From Raphanus sativus (lineage: Eukaryota > Streptophyta > Magnoliopsida > Brassicales > Brassicaceae), in NCBI RefSeq assembly GCF_000801105.2, contig NC_079514.1, positions 1,364,001 to 1,428,000 of the forward strand: a stretch of 64,000 nt of DNA, read 5' to 3'. Position numbers and translations under genes: made by a program. The notes beneath the pieces are model-generated. The model did not search any database. It had not been told where the DNA came from and saw only the letters and a program-made list of their open reading frames with translations. This document shows positions 35,696-48,005 of the stretch, one piece after another (position 1 is the first letter of the stretch; each line of letters begins with the position of its first letter).

Positions 35696-36061
35696 AGGGG
35701 GATATATTCAATTAAGGATTTGAAGTGATTTGTATTAAAATGATAAATCTACTGTTATTCAAACGTGGATTTTAAAAAATACTTTAAAATCCAGTGTTAT
35801 TGAACTTGAAATTTTATAAAACACTCTGAAATCCACTGTTATTGAACAAAATTTAAGTTAGAGATTTTAGAGTGCTTTAAATGTTCTCGAGTGTTTGAAG
35901 GGAGTTCGTTAGTTATAAAAATAAAAATACAAATCTCACTGTTTTAAATGAGATTCTAGAATGTTTTAACAAAAATCACACTAAATTCTCTAATTCTCCT
36001 GTAATCATCTAAAAATTCATTAAAAATCAAATCATTTTAAATTTCAGATTCAATACATCCC
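35696..36061. mobile_element. Possible terminal-inverted-repeat element, 366 bp
   Basis: Left end GGGGGATATATTCAAT and right end ATTCAATACATCCC are imperfect inverted repeats. The interior repeats a motif of the type AAATCCA(C/G)TGTTATTGAA. No certain target duplication. Confidence 0.45.
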
Positions 36062-37499
36062 GTAAAACTGTTTTCCTCCTATACAAGATTTTATTATATC
36101 CACAAGTATTCGACTCATTTTAATTCTTTCCACGTTTAAGACTCTGTTCGTAAACCAGCTATGGATATGAGAGGACTAGGACAATTTGGCTGTTGCTTTG
36201 CAAAATTATATCTCCTGAAGAATTAAAAGAAAATGAAAACAAAATCCACCAAATTACTTGGGAACAAAAGCATTTGCATTTGTTGCAACCACTGTAGATA
36301 ATGGCTGCATGTGTGTATATATATGTAGATGAACTGAACGTACCCGTAGAAGGCAATAACGAAGAAAGCTAAAGAGCAAAATCCAAAATTCTAGTTGTTT
36401 CTCATTATCAGCAAAAAGATTGTCCATATATATGTACCACCTCATATGTCATGCTTTCTCTTAAAAGTGGTTATTCTGCTGAACCTTTAAATAAAGTAGA
36501 TCATCTATACTTAAAATTCCAAAAGAATAAGATATAAATGTTTTAATATTGTATCTAGTAACTTTTTTCCAGCTGAAACAGATCACCGTATCCAACTTGT
36601 ACGCGTTAAGTAGTGATCTTTTTTTTTTAAGAAACAATTGAGTTTTTTTTTTATAAATTCAGTAAGATTAAAATCAAGTGTTACAAATGAATCAGTCATA
36701 AAAGTGTGAAAATGAAGTTAAAGAATCACATGTAATATTGTATACGAAAATAATCATTTAGTATATATCTGAATAAACAGATGAATTTAACAACTCAAAC
36801 GAGCAAATTCACATGGATAATGGATCACTTGGGGATTTATATCAAGATGCATCTCCAACTTAACAAATGTGCATAAAGCTCTCGAGAGCTCTCGTTTTAT
36901 CCAAAAATATATAAGTAAATTTCATACAAATATTTAGATTCGAATCGAAAACGAAATGTCCAATTGTTATTGTTGTTATATCATCGTGACCGTTTGACCG
37001 CATTTGTCATAAGGAAGGTCAAAAAGTCGAATAAAATTATAGTGCTTCGGAGCTTTATTAATTGGGTGGATTTGAGTATGTTAGTGTTTGGCAGCTACTA
37101 CATACAAGATACAACACGAGGGGTTCATCATCAACTCACTGACTCTTGACGTTTTACCAAAAAGCGAAAGGTTATTGGAAGATCCCTTGTGGACAGTCCA
37201 TTCATGGATATCCATGTTTCTGCGATTTCATTTTCGTGGCGTTACGCCTAATCCTATATATCTATTCTTTCGGATAATGACTTTTCATTTGAAATTATTA
37301 GAGAGCATGTGACGTGACCCACCAAATTATAGAGGGAGCATTTGGTATATGACAGCTTTTCAAATAGAGTATGAATAGATGAGACTTTTTATTGACTTTT
37401 TATCATTGTGTTATTCACCAATACACAGTGACAAGAATTCGGAAAGTCAGAGTGTGGAAATTGATCAATGTTTTTTCTTTCTTTGTTACTAAGTTAGTA

Positions 37500-37768
37500 C
37501 TCTCTCCGTTTCTAGTTAATCCAAATTTTAGGAAACAAAAATTGTTTTAAAATGATATATTTTTATCTTTTTCAATGTAATTTTTAATAGAAAACAATAA
37601 TAAATTGGTAATTCTAAGAAAATTTATTATATTTACTAAATTTTGATTGGTTGAAAATTAAAAAAATGTTAATCATAAAAAACTAGTATCATTTAATATT
37701 ATGATTTAATGAATTTTATTAATAATTGTACAAAACCTAAAACATAAAGAGATTTGAAACACAGAGAG
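37500..37768. mobile_element. Stowaway-like MITE, 269 bp
   Basis: Ends CTCTCTCCGTTTC and GAAACACAGAGAG, flanked by TA on both sides; AT-rich non-coding interior. Confidence 0.75.
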
Positions 37769-38352
37769 TAGTATTAACGCAGGGCCCTAGATCATTAACA
37801 GTTGTAGAAATCGATCAAGTGTTTTTTGTTCAAGTTTCATTGCGTAGGAGGACCATTGACCAATAGCCTAGTAAGTGTGTATATAACAAAATAATTCTCT
37901 CTGATTCTTTAATTATCATCTCCATAAATCGTATTAGTGCATATATATATGGTATAAGTATGTGGACGTAAACCTGTATATATTCGATATTATTTTTCCT
38001 CACCTAATCTTTCAAAAAATTTAGCTTATTTTGAAATTTTATAAATGCGACCAGACAAAATATCACATCATAAAAAATAAATAAACAACGACATATTTTT
38101 GACGTACGCCTTCAAAGTACAAACATTAGCTGGAAATATAAACACTGACGCGTATGGAATGGATGGGTCCTGAATTTAGCTGTCCTAATTTATTTCAATC
38201 AACTTCAATAAATGCTTTGATTATCTTTTCATTGATGCAGCGGTAAATATTCACAAAGTTGTTACTCACACATAGGGTCTGACTGTAAATATTCGCAGAG
38301 TTCGAGTAAAAGAAAATAGGTGAAAAAATGATTTTAGTTTATTTACTTTAGA

Positions 38353-38368
38353 TGTTTCAAAAAAAAAA
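38353..38368 (+). mobile_element. Tail-only retroposon insertion, 16 bp
   Basis: TGTTTCAAAAAAAAAA between repeats 38336-38352 and 38369-38385 (16 of 17 identical). The right repeat runs two bases into the neighbouring MITE. Confidence 0.7.
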
Positions 38369-38383
38369 AGTTTATTTATTTTA

Positions 38384-38926
38384 GAGCATCTCTAACAAAT
38401 GCCTTTTCTCTTCATTTTCAAAGGAGTCAACCCTCAAAATAAAGTGATGAAGAGATTAGTTCTTCAATAATCACTCTTAAATTTATTTTATAAAGAATTA
38501 GTAATTTACACTTCAGTCTTTAATATTAATAGTATTTATCTAAAATCATAAAACTTTCAAAAGTTAATAAAATATACTATTTGAAACATATCAAAATATT
38601 TTTTTTGAGAAAATGAAATAATATATAGTCAATATACCTATAAATAGTACAAAAATGTTAATAAAATATTTATAATCGAAATACATTTAAGAAAATATAA
38701 CTATAAGTACTAAAATATGATATATAAAAAATTATTCATACTATTGTAAAACATACATAGTTGTTGAGAATAAAATGAAAAGTAAATAGTATTTTAAGGA
38801 AGTAAATAGTGCACCCTCAAATTTAAATGTGTACTATTCATATCCTTAAAATTTGAGGGGACTAAAATCTGTTGGAATGCAAAATTTTTCAAAAAATGTA
38901 AGGATAAAAAACTGTTGGAAATGCTC
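38384..38926. mobile_element. PIF/Harbinger-like MITE, 543 bp
   Basis: Left GAGCATCTCTAACA and right TGTTGGAAATGCTC form terminal inverted repeats, flanked by TTA at 38381-38383 and 38927-38929. AT-rich interior without a transposase. Confidence 0.7.
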
Positions 38927-39006
38927 TTAGAAGTAAAAAAATAGTTAAAGCAGAATAAATATTCTTCAACTTTAATGAGATGAAAAAAGTTTGTTCCAAA
39001 TTTGTT

Positions 39007-39019
39007 TTTTTTTGTCAAC
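39007..39019 (-). mobile_element. Tail-only retroposon insertion, 13 bp
   Basis: TTTTTTTGTCAAC (minus strand GTTGACAAAAAAA) between 16-bp repeats 38991-39006 and 39020-39035 (15 of 16 identical). Same tail as the 31200-32180 element. Confidence 0.65.
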
Positions 39020-39900
39020 TTGCTCCAAATTTGTTATTTTTCATATTTCTCATTTCAACTTTGTTTTCTACTACTTTTTTACTCAATAAATATTACACTC
39101 ATAATCCAATTGACCAGCATTAACAAAGTAAGAACGCTGCTGACTCTGTTAACACAAAATCAGTGAAGCCAAAAAAATAACAAAAAATGATGTTTTTTTT
39201 TCTAAATTCAAAACGATGTTGCATTTATATATATAGTGTAAAATAAACTATTAGACGCAGTACTAATTTCGTTCTTAATAAATATTATTAATATTTCTAT
39301 TTGATATAACCCCACAAAAAACATTGTAATTGTTTATAAAGAACTTTCTATTTAGTCTTACGTTCCTTAGTCAATACTCAATAGTAAAAACACACGCAGG
39401 TTATGAACATAAGTACAAACTACAAAGTAAAACTCAATACAATTCATATAGTCAACAAAAAATGGGCTCTGAGTATTTCTAACACTAACAATCATATTTG
39501 AAAGTATATTTAGTTGGCGATTTTTGTCGGATTTCGTCCTCTTAGAATCACGATTTGAACTATTTTATTTATGTTTTCAAAGAAATCAATTTCACACACT
39601 ATACATATTTATTACAAGAAGTTATCCAAGTAAATAAAAAGGGCGAAAGAGTATAACATGGCGTCCATGTGATTCCACCGACCCTAAACATCAAACAACA
39701 CCACCAACGAAGAACGACAACATTCAGTATATATATGCAAAATAATGCATTCAACCGATTAAATTACTAGCCAATATAAATTTAAGAAATAATATACAAT
39801 AACAAAGAAAACGCTATGGGCCATATACGTTCATGGTCATCTTGTTTCAGTCACGTATTCCCACGATCCATCCTGTGACACAGAACATGCAAAGCAAACA

Positions 39901-40390
39901 AAAAATTCTATAAAAATACCCCAACAAATTTCGATAAGCATTTTAATACCTAAACTTTTTTTCCAATTTAATACTCTAACTGATTATTTTCTCATATTAA
40001 TACTCTAACTGATTTTTAAAAAAATTTAATGTTGAAGGAAAACAAATAAATTTGTTTTTTTATTCAGAAAACTAACTAAATTCAATATTTAAAATTTAAA
40101 ACTTTTATTACCAAATCTAAGATTATACAAAATTTAGTTACTTTTATTCCTCAAAGACAAAATAGAGTATAATTTTCTGAGATATTTTTGTAAATTTTAG
40201 AATTTTAAAATTTTTGTTTGAAACTTATTAGTACATTAAACAAAACTTGGGTATTAAAAGAGGTACACTTTTAAAAATTTGTATATTAATGTGAGAAAAA
40301 TAAGTAGTTGAGGTATTAAACTGAAAATCAAAAACGTTTGAATATTAAAAGGTTTAACGAAATTTAGTTGGAGTATTTTTATGGAATTTT
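39901..40390. mobile_element. Foldback element with long inverted ends, about 490 bp
   Basis: Left end AATTCTATAAAAATACCCCA, continuing to about 39930, matches the reverse complement of the right end (about 40360-40390) with few mismatches. Non-coding. Confidence 0.6.
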
Positions 40391-40611
40391 CTCTAAAATG
40401 TATGACTAGTTAATTTTTTTTGCTACTACTATATTTCTCTCATCCTATGGATTTTGTTTTTGTTATTTGGATACTTTTGTTGTGATTTTAATTTCTAAGT
40501 GAGATTTAAGTTACACTAGACCGAAACTTTTTTTTGGTTGAAGAACATAAATCTTAAATCCAACATCCCAAACTTTCGTGTAATTGATTAATTATGTAGA
40601 GTCCGGATTTT

Positions 40612-41030
40612 TCTTTTTTTGGTCAAAGGTGGCGAGAGCGTTTTTCCCAAAATCATCAGCTACAGCATTTGCTAAACGAGAAATTAAAACAAAAAATACA
40701 TTTGAAAAGAGAGAAATGAGGTGATCAATATCATAGTGAAGACCCGCCACTTCATTCAGAACCTTCCCAGGTCGCATGGCAGAGACAAGGACGCTTGAGT
40801 CCGACATAATCTTAATACTCGACAGACCCGCTACGAAGGCCGTCTTCTTCAGAGCTTTCCGGATGGACAGAGTTTTCGCTGTAAGTGCTGATCCTACAAA
40901 GGAATGGAGCAGCAGCCCTTTTAGTCTCCAGGTTAGTCTTTTTATCCTGTATAAACCAACCAAAGCCTACACATTTAGAGACTGCATTCCATGCACCATC
41001 AACCGAACAAGTCAGTACATTACAATCAAT
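40612..41030 (-). mobile_element. 5'-truncated LINE fragment with RNase H-like domain
   Basis: The minus-strand frame 40592-40963 reads [34 protein letters not shown] and [17 protein letters not shown], an RVT_3/RNase H domain; an upstream piece ([18 protein letters not shown]) is shifted in frame. The 3' end is a T run at 40612-40620 followed by GGTCAAAGG. Flanking repeats TAGAGTCC(G/A)GATTTT at 40597-40611 and 41031-41045 mark the insertion. Confidence 0.75.
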
Positions 41031-41455
41031 AGAGTCCAGATTTTCCTTAACTAGTTATAGCTTGTACCGGTTAGAACCGCCTAGCAAGAGATCGTGCCAC
41101 TTAAACTACAGGAATTTTAAATATTTAGTGCAATGTGACATATTTTATATAAACACATGTCTTTCCGGTGCATATATATATATCCAAATCATATATGAAG
41201 ACAATATTCTAAACAAGCTAAATATTAATTCAGTTTTAGAATGATGAGTTTTTAGGTCCGAGTTGCTACTGTTCGAAATTCGAATTCGTTAGTTCTTTAC
41301 TTCTTTTCTCATGCAAATTGAAATTAACAATATTTTCTGTTCTAAATTTCAGTCAAAGATTCATCGAAAAACGAGTTGGAAAGTGTTCTGCATATCTTAG
41401 AATAAATCTAAATATAAGATTTTATTTGTTTCACAGTGTGAAGGTCTTATAATAT

Positions 41456-41600
41456 GATATTATCATAGATATCTACGAGGTTTGTGATATTATCATAGAT
41501 ATGTACAAGATTTATTATACAAGAATTTCAGTTAATTCTTGTGAACAGTATGTACGAGATTTATTATACAAGAATTTCAGTTAATTCTTATGAACAGTAT
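41456..41600 (+). repeat. Nested tandem repeats, 30 and 49 bp periods
   Basis: GATATTATCATAGATAT occurs twice 30 bases apart, then a unit starting TGTAC(A/G)AGATTTATTATAC occurs twice 49 bases apart with few differences. Confidence 0.8.
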
Positions 41601-42205
41601 CTCGGAAGTTTAAACATATAATTTATAGTATATAAAGAAATGTCTAACGAAACTTTTTGTGAAGGAATCAAAATATAAATTTATACGGACTTATTTCTTC
41701 GGACCAAAACGAATAATATCATACTAATGATAATAAAAAGTGGGCATTGGTTAGTTAAATCCCAACAGAAGTATAGTATCATCATCGTTAACTTACCTTG
41801 GTTCAAAGAAAATTTGATAAAAGACATAGAGCTTTTCTCATCTAATTTAATCATCAGGTGGAAAAAGTCTCTAGTCGAAAATTGGTTGAAACATAATGTC
41901 CAACTACTCATTTGTTTTTCAAACAAAACAAAATAGTTTAGCTTGTGTTAAAAATAATTGAAGGTTTAAGACTAGATCATCCAAATTTACTAATTTGTTT
42001 ACGACATTATTAACCAGTGAATAAACCTCCAAATAAAGTTCCTTTTGGAACAAAAAAAGGTATTCCCATTTGGACAACGTCGGCATTGTTGTACTTGAGA
42101 TACAATTCCGACATCAAGCTCTGAAGTGAACTCACTACAAGGGTGACTTGCTTTAATCTTTTTGTGTGTCCTAAACAGTTTTACTTTTATTTTTTGTAAA
42201 TACTA

Positions 42206-42453
42206 CTCCCTCTGTTTCAAAATAATGTATGTTTTAAAGTTCTACACATATTAAAAAAATATTTAAACTCTTGATTATAAATACATTATTTTCTGTTATT
42301 AAACATTTTTTATAATTTTTAACCAATCAAAACTTAATAAACATAATTAATGTTTTCGAAGTTTACAATTATTATATGTATTGAAAATGTAAAATATGTA
42401 TTTTTTAGAAACAATTTTTTTTTAAAACATATATAATTTTGAAACAGAGGGAG
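42206..42453. mobile_element. Stowaway-like MITE, 248 bp
   Basis: Ends CTCCCTCTGTTTCAAAAT and ATTTTGAAACAGAGGGAG are near-perfect inverted repeats, flanked by TA. Confidence 0.85.
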
Positions 42454-43449
42454 TAATACACATTTTTCAGAATATTCTAAAAGATTTTTATTTATAAAAA
42501 GGAAACGGAAAAGGGTGGAAGGCTGGGGATTAACTGCAATCTCTAGTTGGAAAAGAAAAACGATCAGAAAGCAGAAATTCAATGGTAAAAGAGAAGATTT
42601 TTAATCAAAAATTAAAAGAACAAAAGAAAAGGAAAAAAATATAATACAACTAAAGAGACACATGGGTGTCTGCAAATAAAAGGAAAAAGAAATTTGTTTG
42701 AAAGTGTCACAGGCACACTCTCTCGAATCACACATTAAACAAGACTCCAAAAACTCTTCTTCTGCTTTGCACTCTTCAGTGCAGTACTCTTTTCAAAGTC
42801 CGTGAGTTACGCTCATCGATGACACCTCTCAAAAGAAAGAGAAGATAGGTGTACATTTTCTTCTGCCATTCACATTTTCAGCCTTCAATGGTACATATAT
42901 TTCTATTTATTAAGAACTACAGAATCTAACGCAAATTTTACTTTTGTTAGGAAAATCTTTTGTTTTTCGTATTATTCCCTTTAAGAGTCAGCCCAAATAT
43001 TGGCTTAACATGTGTATTTCACTTGGGTAGTAGTCGGTAATATGTACATTGTATTTACATAAGGTGGTTTATCTAGCAACTATAGCAGTTACTAATTGTT
43101 TAACAAGTACTATATAGGTTTATAACTGTTTAAATTACTTCAATCTTCTTAACTTATTTCTAGCAAAACAAAAGTTAATCATATTATCATAGAGTGGAAA
43201 ATCATCATAAGTGCCAACAATATAATCGGTTATATTGACATGAACATGTTCTTTGAGGGAGATATTACATTACATTAGTATATGTTAAATATTAATACTA
43301 GTATGAATACTTCTCTGTTCGTGCGTATGTTTATTCCCAAGAACAACCTTCCTAGGCTCTTTTGCTTTCCCCAGAGCAAATTTGATAATATATGCCTGCA
43401 GCCTGCCTATCATCCTCGTTAAATATTACATATATCAAATATTTCAAAA

Positions 43450-43464
43450 CTTGAACAAAAAAAA
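43450..43464 (+). mobile_element. Tail-only retroposon insertion, 15 bp
   Basis: CTTGAACAAAAAAAA between perfect 16-bp repeats ATCAAATATTTCAAAA at 43434-43449 and 43465-43480. Confidence 0.75.
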
Positions 43465-44205
43465 ATCAAATATTTCAAAATAATAAAATTAACAGGGATG
43501 GTAGTCACCTAGCCATTCGAAGATGTAGTAAGTGCAAATTAGAGTGATCCATTGGCCATTAATACAAGTCTGCAACTAACACTATTGTATATCTCAGAAT
43601 CAAAATTATGGTCCAATGAAACCAAACTTACTATTAAATACTGTCAAAGTTGTCAAATTTTATACTAATTTTGTAGTTATTGGTATGTTATTTAATTAGA
43701 AATGTGATGCAGAATTTGAATTTTATTAATGATCAATAGTGATATACTATAAAAAATCTGGCCATTATAGTGAAACGATTCAGGCTAGCTAGTATATAGA
43801 TATATTCCCTCTCTAGATGAAAGTAACGGATTTAAAAGGTTGGAGAAGGGTGGGTGTCACGTATAGGCATGGCTTAGAGTATTGAGAAAAAAATATGTCA
43901 CTTGTTTCCAATTATTTAATTCAAGTAGTCACACCATACGTGTTTGAAGTGAATATTTAAACCAAGAAAAGGGAAATCGGAATATAGCATATAGTATTAA
44001 TGGTGTATCTTGGTAAGGACCAGGAGATCATAAGGGGCCACAATGTCACAAAGAGGACCAACAATGAAATTAAATCCTCAGCTGGCTTTGCCATTTTGGC
44101 TCCCACCTTTTCCTTCCACACATATGCACATGTCTTCATAACTTTCTCTCTCTACCCACGTACAAGAGTATGTACAGCCACATATAGACATACAAAATCT
44201 TTATT

Positions 44206-44213
44206 TATAAATA
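44206..44213 (+). promoter_or_regulatory. TATA box of SAUR50
   Basis: TATAAATA, 95 bases before the start codon, followed by a CT-rich leader. Confidence 0.75.
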
Positions 44214-44307
44214 CATGCTCCTCAACTCCTCAATAACCACCCATCTCCTTCTCCATTACCCTCTCTATCATTTCAAGAGCTTTTCTCTCTCAATAACCTA
44301 AAGACAA

Positions 44308-44631
44308 ATGGCCATAATGAAGAAATCTTCAAAACTAACTCAGACGGCAATGCTGAAGCAGATTCTAAAGAGATGCTCGAGCTTAGGAAAGAAGAACGGA
44401 GGAGGATACGATGACGATTTTCTCCCACTAGACGTACCAAAGGGACACTTTCCTGTCTACGTTGGAGAGAACAGAAGCAGATACATTGTCCCAGTCTCCT
44501 TCTTGACTCATCCTGAGTTCCAATCTCTCTTAAGACGAGCTGAGGAAGAGTTTGGATTTGACCACGACATGGGTCTCACCATTCCTTGTGATGAACTCGT
44601 CTTCCAGAACCTAACATCCATGATCCAGTGA
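44308..44631 (+). CDS. SAUR50: SAUR50-like auxin-responsive protein
   Basis: Small auxin/light-regulated growth protein. Single exon, 107 residues. The long conserved N-terminus [20 protein letters not shown], then [20 protein letters not shown], marks the SAUR50-type clade; the SAUR domain follows with [40 protein letters not shown] and [12 protein letters not shown]. It is on the opposite strand from the other three SAURs and has a clear TATA box. It matches At4g34760 closely; the deep conservation compared with the cluster members suggests strong constraint. Confidence 0.92.
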   Translation: MAIMKKSSKLTQTAMLKQILKRCSSLGKKNGGGYDDDFLPLDVPKGHFPVYVGENRSRYIVPVSFLTHPEFQSLLRRAEEEFGFDHDMGLTIPCDELVFQNLTSMIQ

Positions 44632-45722
44632 TATTTTAAGTTAAATCATTTGAAGAAGATGCAGAAGAAGATGGGTTAAAGAAGAAGTATCATCTCTTCG
44701 CTGAGTTTTTTTTCTTCTATTTTTAAGCCCGTCTAGGGTTTTTTACGAGTTATTTTACTCGTCTAACAAGAAAGAAACCTGTGTGAGATATAGATTCCCT
44801 GGGTTTAAATCCGTTAAAAAACTTGTAATGTTTTCCTTGCAAATCTTAAGTTTGTGAGAGAAGTTGATTAATGCAAGAAAAATTATTCCTCTATTTGTTT
44901 AATGATTCCCGATTATTTTTATTGATTCCTGTGCAACTTAATTTGTTTTTTCAGATGCTTCAGTACATTTTAAGCATTAAACAGAAATAACGGTGTTTAA
45001 CTTTGGACTATAATTTGTTATAAGCATTATTAAAATATAGATTGAGGCTAAAGTTCATGTACATAGATAATTAGGGTTCTAAAAGAAAGACGATTATATG
45101 TCAAATCGTATGAAAGATACATAAGCTTTTGAAAATGCATGCTTCAACATGGGATTGTCAGAGAAAGTGGGGTACTTTATCATGTACGGAACCATAAAAG
45201 ATTTTTTCTACATTCGTTTCCACCTCACTACACAATGTTTATGTTATTGTGAACACTCTACTATGCTCCATCTTATAAATTCTACAGATACAGTTGTTAA
45301 TCATTGATGAAAAGTATCAATTATGCTATAAATTTTCAATAATCTATATTAAAATTAAAGAAATTTTACATTTGATCATTCTTAAGGTCAGTCGGTGCCG
45401 GCTAAGTTTTCTGAGATAATATGTATAAACCGTATGGTGGTTGAAAATTTTGAATATCAAGACATAGAAATTTGGATACAGAAAGGTAATAACATCTCAG
45501 CTTTGGTTTTGTTGCATAACTTATATGTACACATTTTGAAATATGACGGATTCTTTCGAAATATGACGGATTCTTCTGTTGTAGTTTTTTTTTTGCTTAA
45601 TTTAACACGATTTATTTTTCCAATCCTTAAGATTAAAAGTTCATCTATCTAGCTAGTATTAATTCCTATATCTTCTTTGGAATATACCTTCTTTGTATCA
45701 GAGAAGACTTTACAAAAAAAAT

Positions 45723-45983
45723 TCCCTCCGTTTCTTAAAGAGTGTCGTTGTGACATTTTTCACACAGATTAAGAAAGTTGTTGAAATATATATAAGTTGT
45801 AATTAATTATACCCCTTTGACCAATAGTATTTTAGATAAATAAAATTATTTATAAAATCAATGCAGTTTGCAATTAATTTTCAGCTGAAAGTTAGTATAA
45901 TTTACATTGGAATTGTAAAGTGGTACTTTTTGTGTTAATAAGAAAATGAGCTCAGAATGACACTTATTATGAAACAGAGGGAG
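45723..45983. mobile_element. Stowaway-like MITE, about 261 bp
   Basis: Left TCCCTCCGTTTC and right GAAACAGAGGGA are inverted repeats; TA follows the right end while the left TA is lost. Subterminal sequence resembles the element at 53231-53536. Confidence 0.7.
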
Positions 45984-46536
45984 TATGAGTTGTATCCAAA
46001 TGTGGCGTCCCTTAATCATTCTTAAAGTCAGTATTATATTTTTGGAATGCATGCGCAGTTAAACGATCCCTTCTTCTACGGCTTTTCCCTATTTCGTACA
46101 ATTAGTTAAAGCTGTAATTGAACATTTATTTCATTGAATAAAAAAACGTAGACAACCTATGCCCCAATAGGCCAATATTAAATCATTAGTACTGCTGTAT
46201 GATTACAAATTTGATGCAAGTCTGAATTTAAAATATCTCTAGTTTTGAATAGTCGTTAATTTCTAGAAATTGACTAAAGATTTATCACGCATTCCGAACT
46301 CTATTGGTTTGCACATCATTAGTCAAACGCAAAATTAACACCTGGCCCCAAAAATCAATCAGGACGGATGCAAAAATATGATATGGATTATTGTTTCACG
46401 GATTATTGTTTCACTCTTACTGTTAGCCTTAAGTAAGCTTACCTTTAATCTAACTCTATAGCTTACTTGACCTGTACATCATATATATACTTATATATTG
46501 TTACTCCGCACACCACAACTGAACCTTATTGAAGCC

Positions 46537-46724
46537 CAGTGGCGGAGGCAGTGCTTTAGCACAGTGGTCACTTGACCCATGTGATTTTTAAGAACAAAAA
46601 AAATTTACATGTATTTTGAAGAAAAAAATTGAAAACTATCACCATCTGAACTTATTGACCCATGTAATATACATGCTTATAAGGAAATTGACCCCTCTAA
46701 ATGATTCGGCTGGCTCCGCCACTG
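46537..46724. mobile_element. hAT-like MITE, 188 bp
   Basis: Ends CAGTGGCGGAGGCAG and CTGGCTCCGCCACTG are inverted repeats, flanked by the perfect 8-bp duplication TTGAAGCC at 46529-46536 and 46725-46732. Confidence 0.88.
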
Positions 46725-47289
46725 TTGAAGCCCACACGAAAAGTCCATATTCTGATCCAATACGAAGTTTTGATGAATCATGTAATTAGGGTTTGCTTAT
46801 ATATATGTTGTTAGTGTTTGATGAATGGAACCAAAAGCTGCCATTGTTGCATCCAGTCTTTCCTCTTAATGAAATACAATCTAAATATTTACTTATCTTG
46901 GTGACAATCTCAAGCTTCTTCCTTTCTCATTCGGGTACCAATATGTTGTTTAAACCTTGGTGCGACGGGGTTTTATGCTGGCTGTGTCACTACCACTTTG
47001 TCTTGGTTCTAATTGGTTATTAGCAAGGTCCAAGTAAAGACCGCAGACCCATTATCTAAGCTCATGAACTAGGATTTCTTATGACTATATATATATAGGT
47101 GTAGCTATATGCCTAATGTCTGTAAACTGAAGCATCTTTAAATCTCATTTTACGAATTTAATACAATCCTCGGCTTGAACAAGGGTTGATCAGGTACAAC
47201 CAACAACATCTGTTTGTGCTATCAAGAAGAAATCAGACAAGAAGAGTGGAATATGTAAAACCGAAACATTAGTAATTGCCATATGATTT

Positions 47290-47360
47290 TTTTTGGTATA
47301 TGATTGAAACATTAAAATACTAGAAATCAGACAATGTACCAACAGATCACAATCAAACTC
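47290..47360 (-). mobile_element. Possible short insertion, 71 bp
   Basis: Lies between perfect 17-bp repeats TAATTGCCATATGATTT at 47273-47289 and 47361-47377 and starts with five T plus GGTATATG. The short T run makes a retroposon origin less sure. Confidence 0.45.
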
Positions 47361-47673
47361 TAATTGCCATATGATTTCTTTTGTTAAACTAATGTTTCAA
47401 TTAAAATATTAGTAATTTTAGATGTTTTGCTGTAAAACTAAGTTGTAAATATTTAAACAAAGACTGGAGATATTTATATTGTGACTATAAATATTTTTAT
47501 GTTAGGATTTTGATTGTTGATTTGATAAAATTTTATCTTATTGCATTTTTGGTCTAGAGAGTGTAACAATGTGATCATAAGCCATTATCTCTACTTCTGA
47601 TGTAATGTGTCTTTCTTGGTTTGTTAGTAGAAGTTTTAAACCGATTTGAAATTCTTTAAGTTATACCAAAACT

Positions 47674-47699
47674 TTTGTCAAAAAAAAAAAAAAAAATCT
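47674..47699 (+). mobile_element. Possible tail-only insertion, 26 bp
   Basis: TTTGTC plus a 17-base A run plus TCT between 10-bp repeats TACCAAAACT at 47664-47673 and 47700-47709. Short flanks, so moderate support. Confidence 0.45.
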
Positions 47700-47783
47700 T
47701 ACCAAAACTAATCCCAAACGCAATGTAAACCGGTTTGGAAAATGTTGAAATATTTAAAAGTAGGCTTAAGTGAATCACAATTA

Positions 47784-47795
47784 GGCCCAGGCCCA
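47784..47795 (+). promoter_or_regulatory. Tandem site II (TGGGCC) elements upstream of VHA-c
   Basis: Two adjacent GGCCCA hexamers (TGGGCC on the other strand), 210 bases before the VHA-c start. TCP-bound site II motifs are frequent upstream of plant housekeeping genes. Confidence 0.55.
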
Positions 47796-47864
47796 GAGTA
47801 ACGTGGTCGTCTCTGTGAAAAGATCAAGGCTGCACGTTGTTCTCTTCCACTCATCTGAGAAAAA

Positions 47865-47899
<35 letters not shown>

Positions 47900-48005
47900 A
47901 ATCAGAAACGATATATCCATCCACACCTCTCTCTCCATCTCTCTCTCTGTCTCGCCAGATTTGAATCATCGACCTGATCTCAGATCCAAATCACAAGCCT
48001 TCGAC

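Larger units (their letters stand above)
35228..44205. other. 9-kb gene-poor, transposon-rich region
   Basis: No intact gene recognised. It holds foldback elements, two Stowaway-like MITEs, a TTA-flanked element, a truncated LINE, small tail insertions and a local tandem repeat, each listed separately. Confidence 0.5.
44632..48005. other. SAUR50-VHA-c intergenic region
   Basis: 3.4 kb with a Stowaway-like MITE, a hAT-like MITE and two possible short retroposon insertions, listed separately. The last 250 bases are the VHA-c promoter and leader. No gene recognised, although Arabidopsis has genes here. Confidence 0.5.

Noticed and set aside
45545..45585. 20-bp direct repeat AAATATGACGGATTC
   Set aside because: Simple tandem duplication with no insert; not a retroposon signature.
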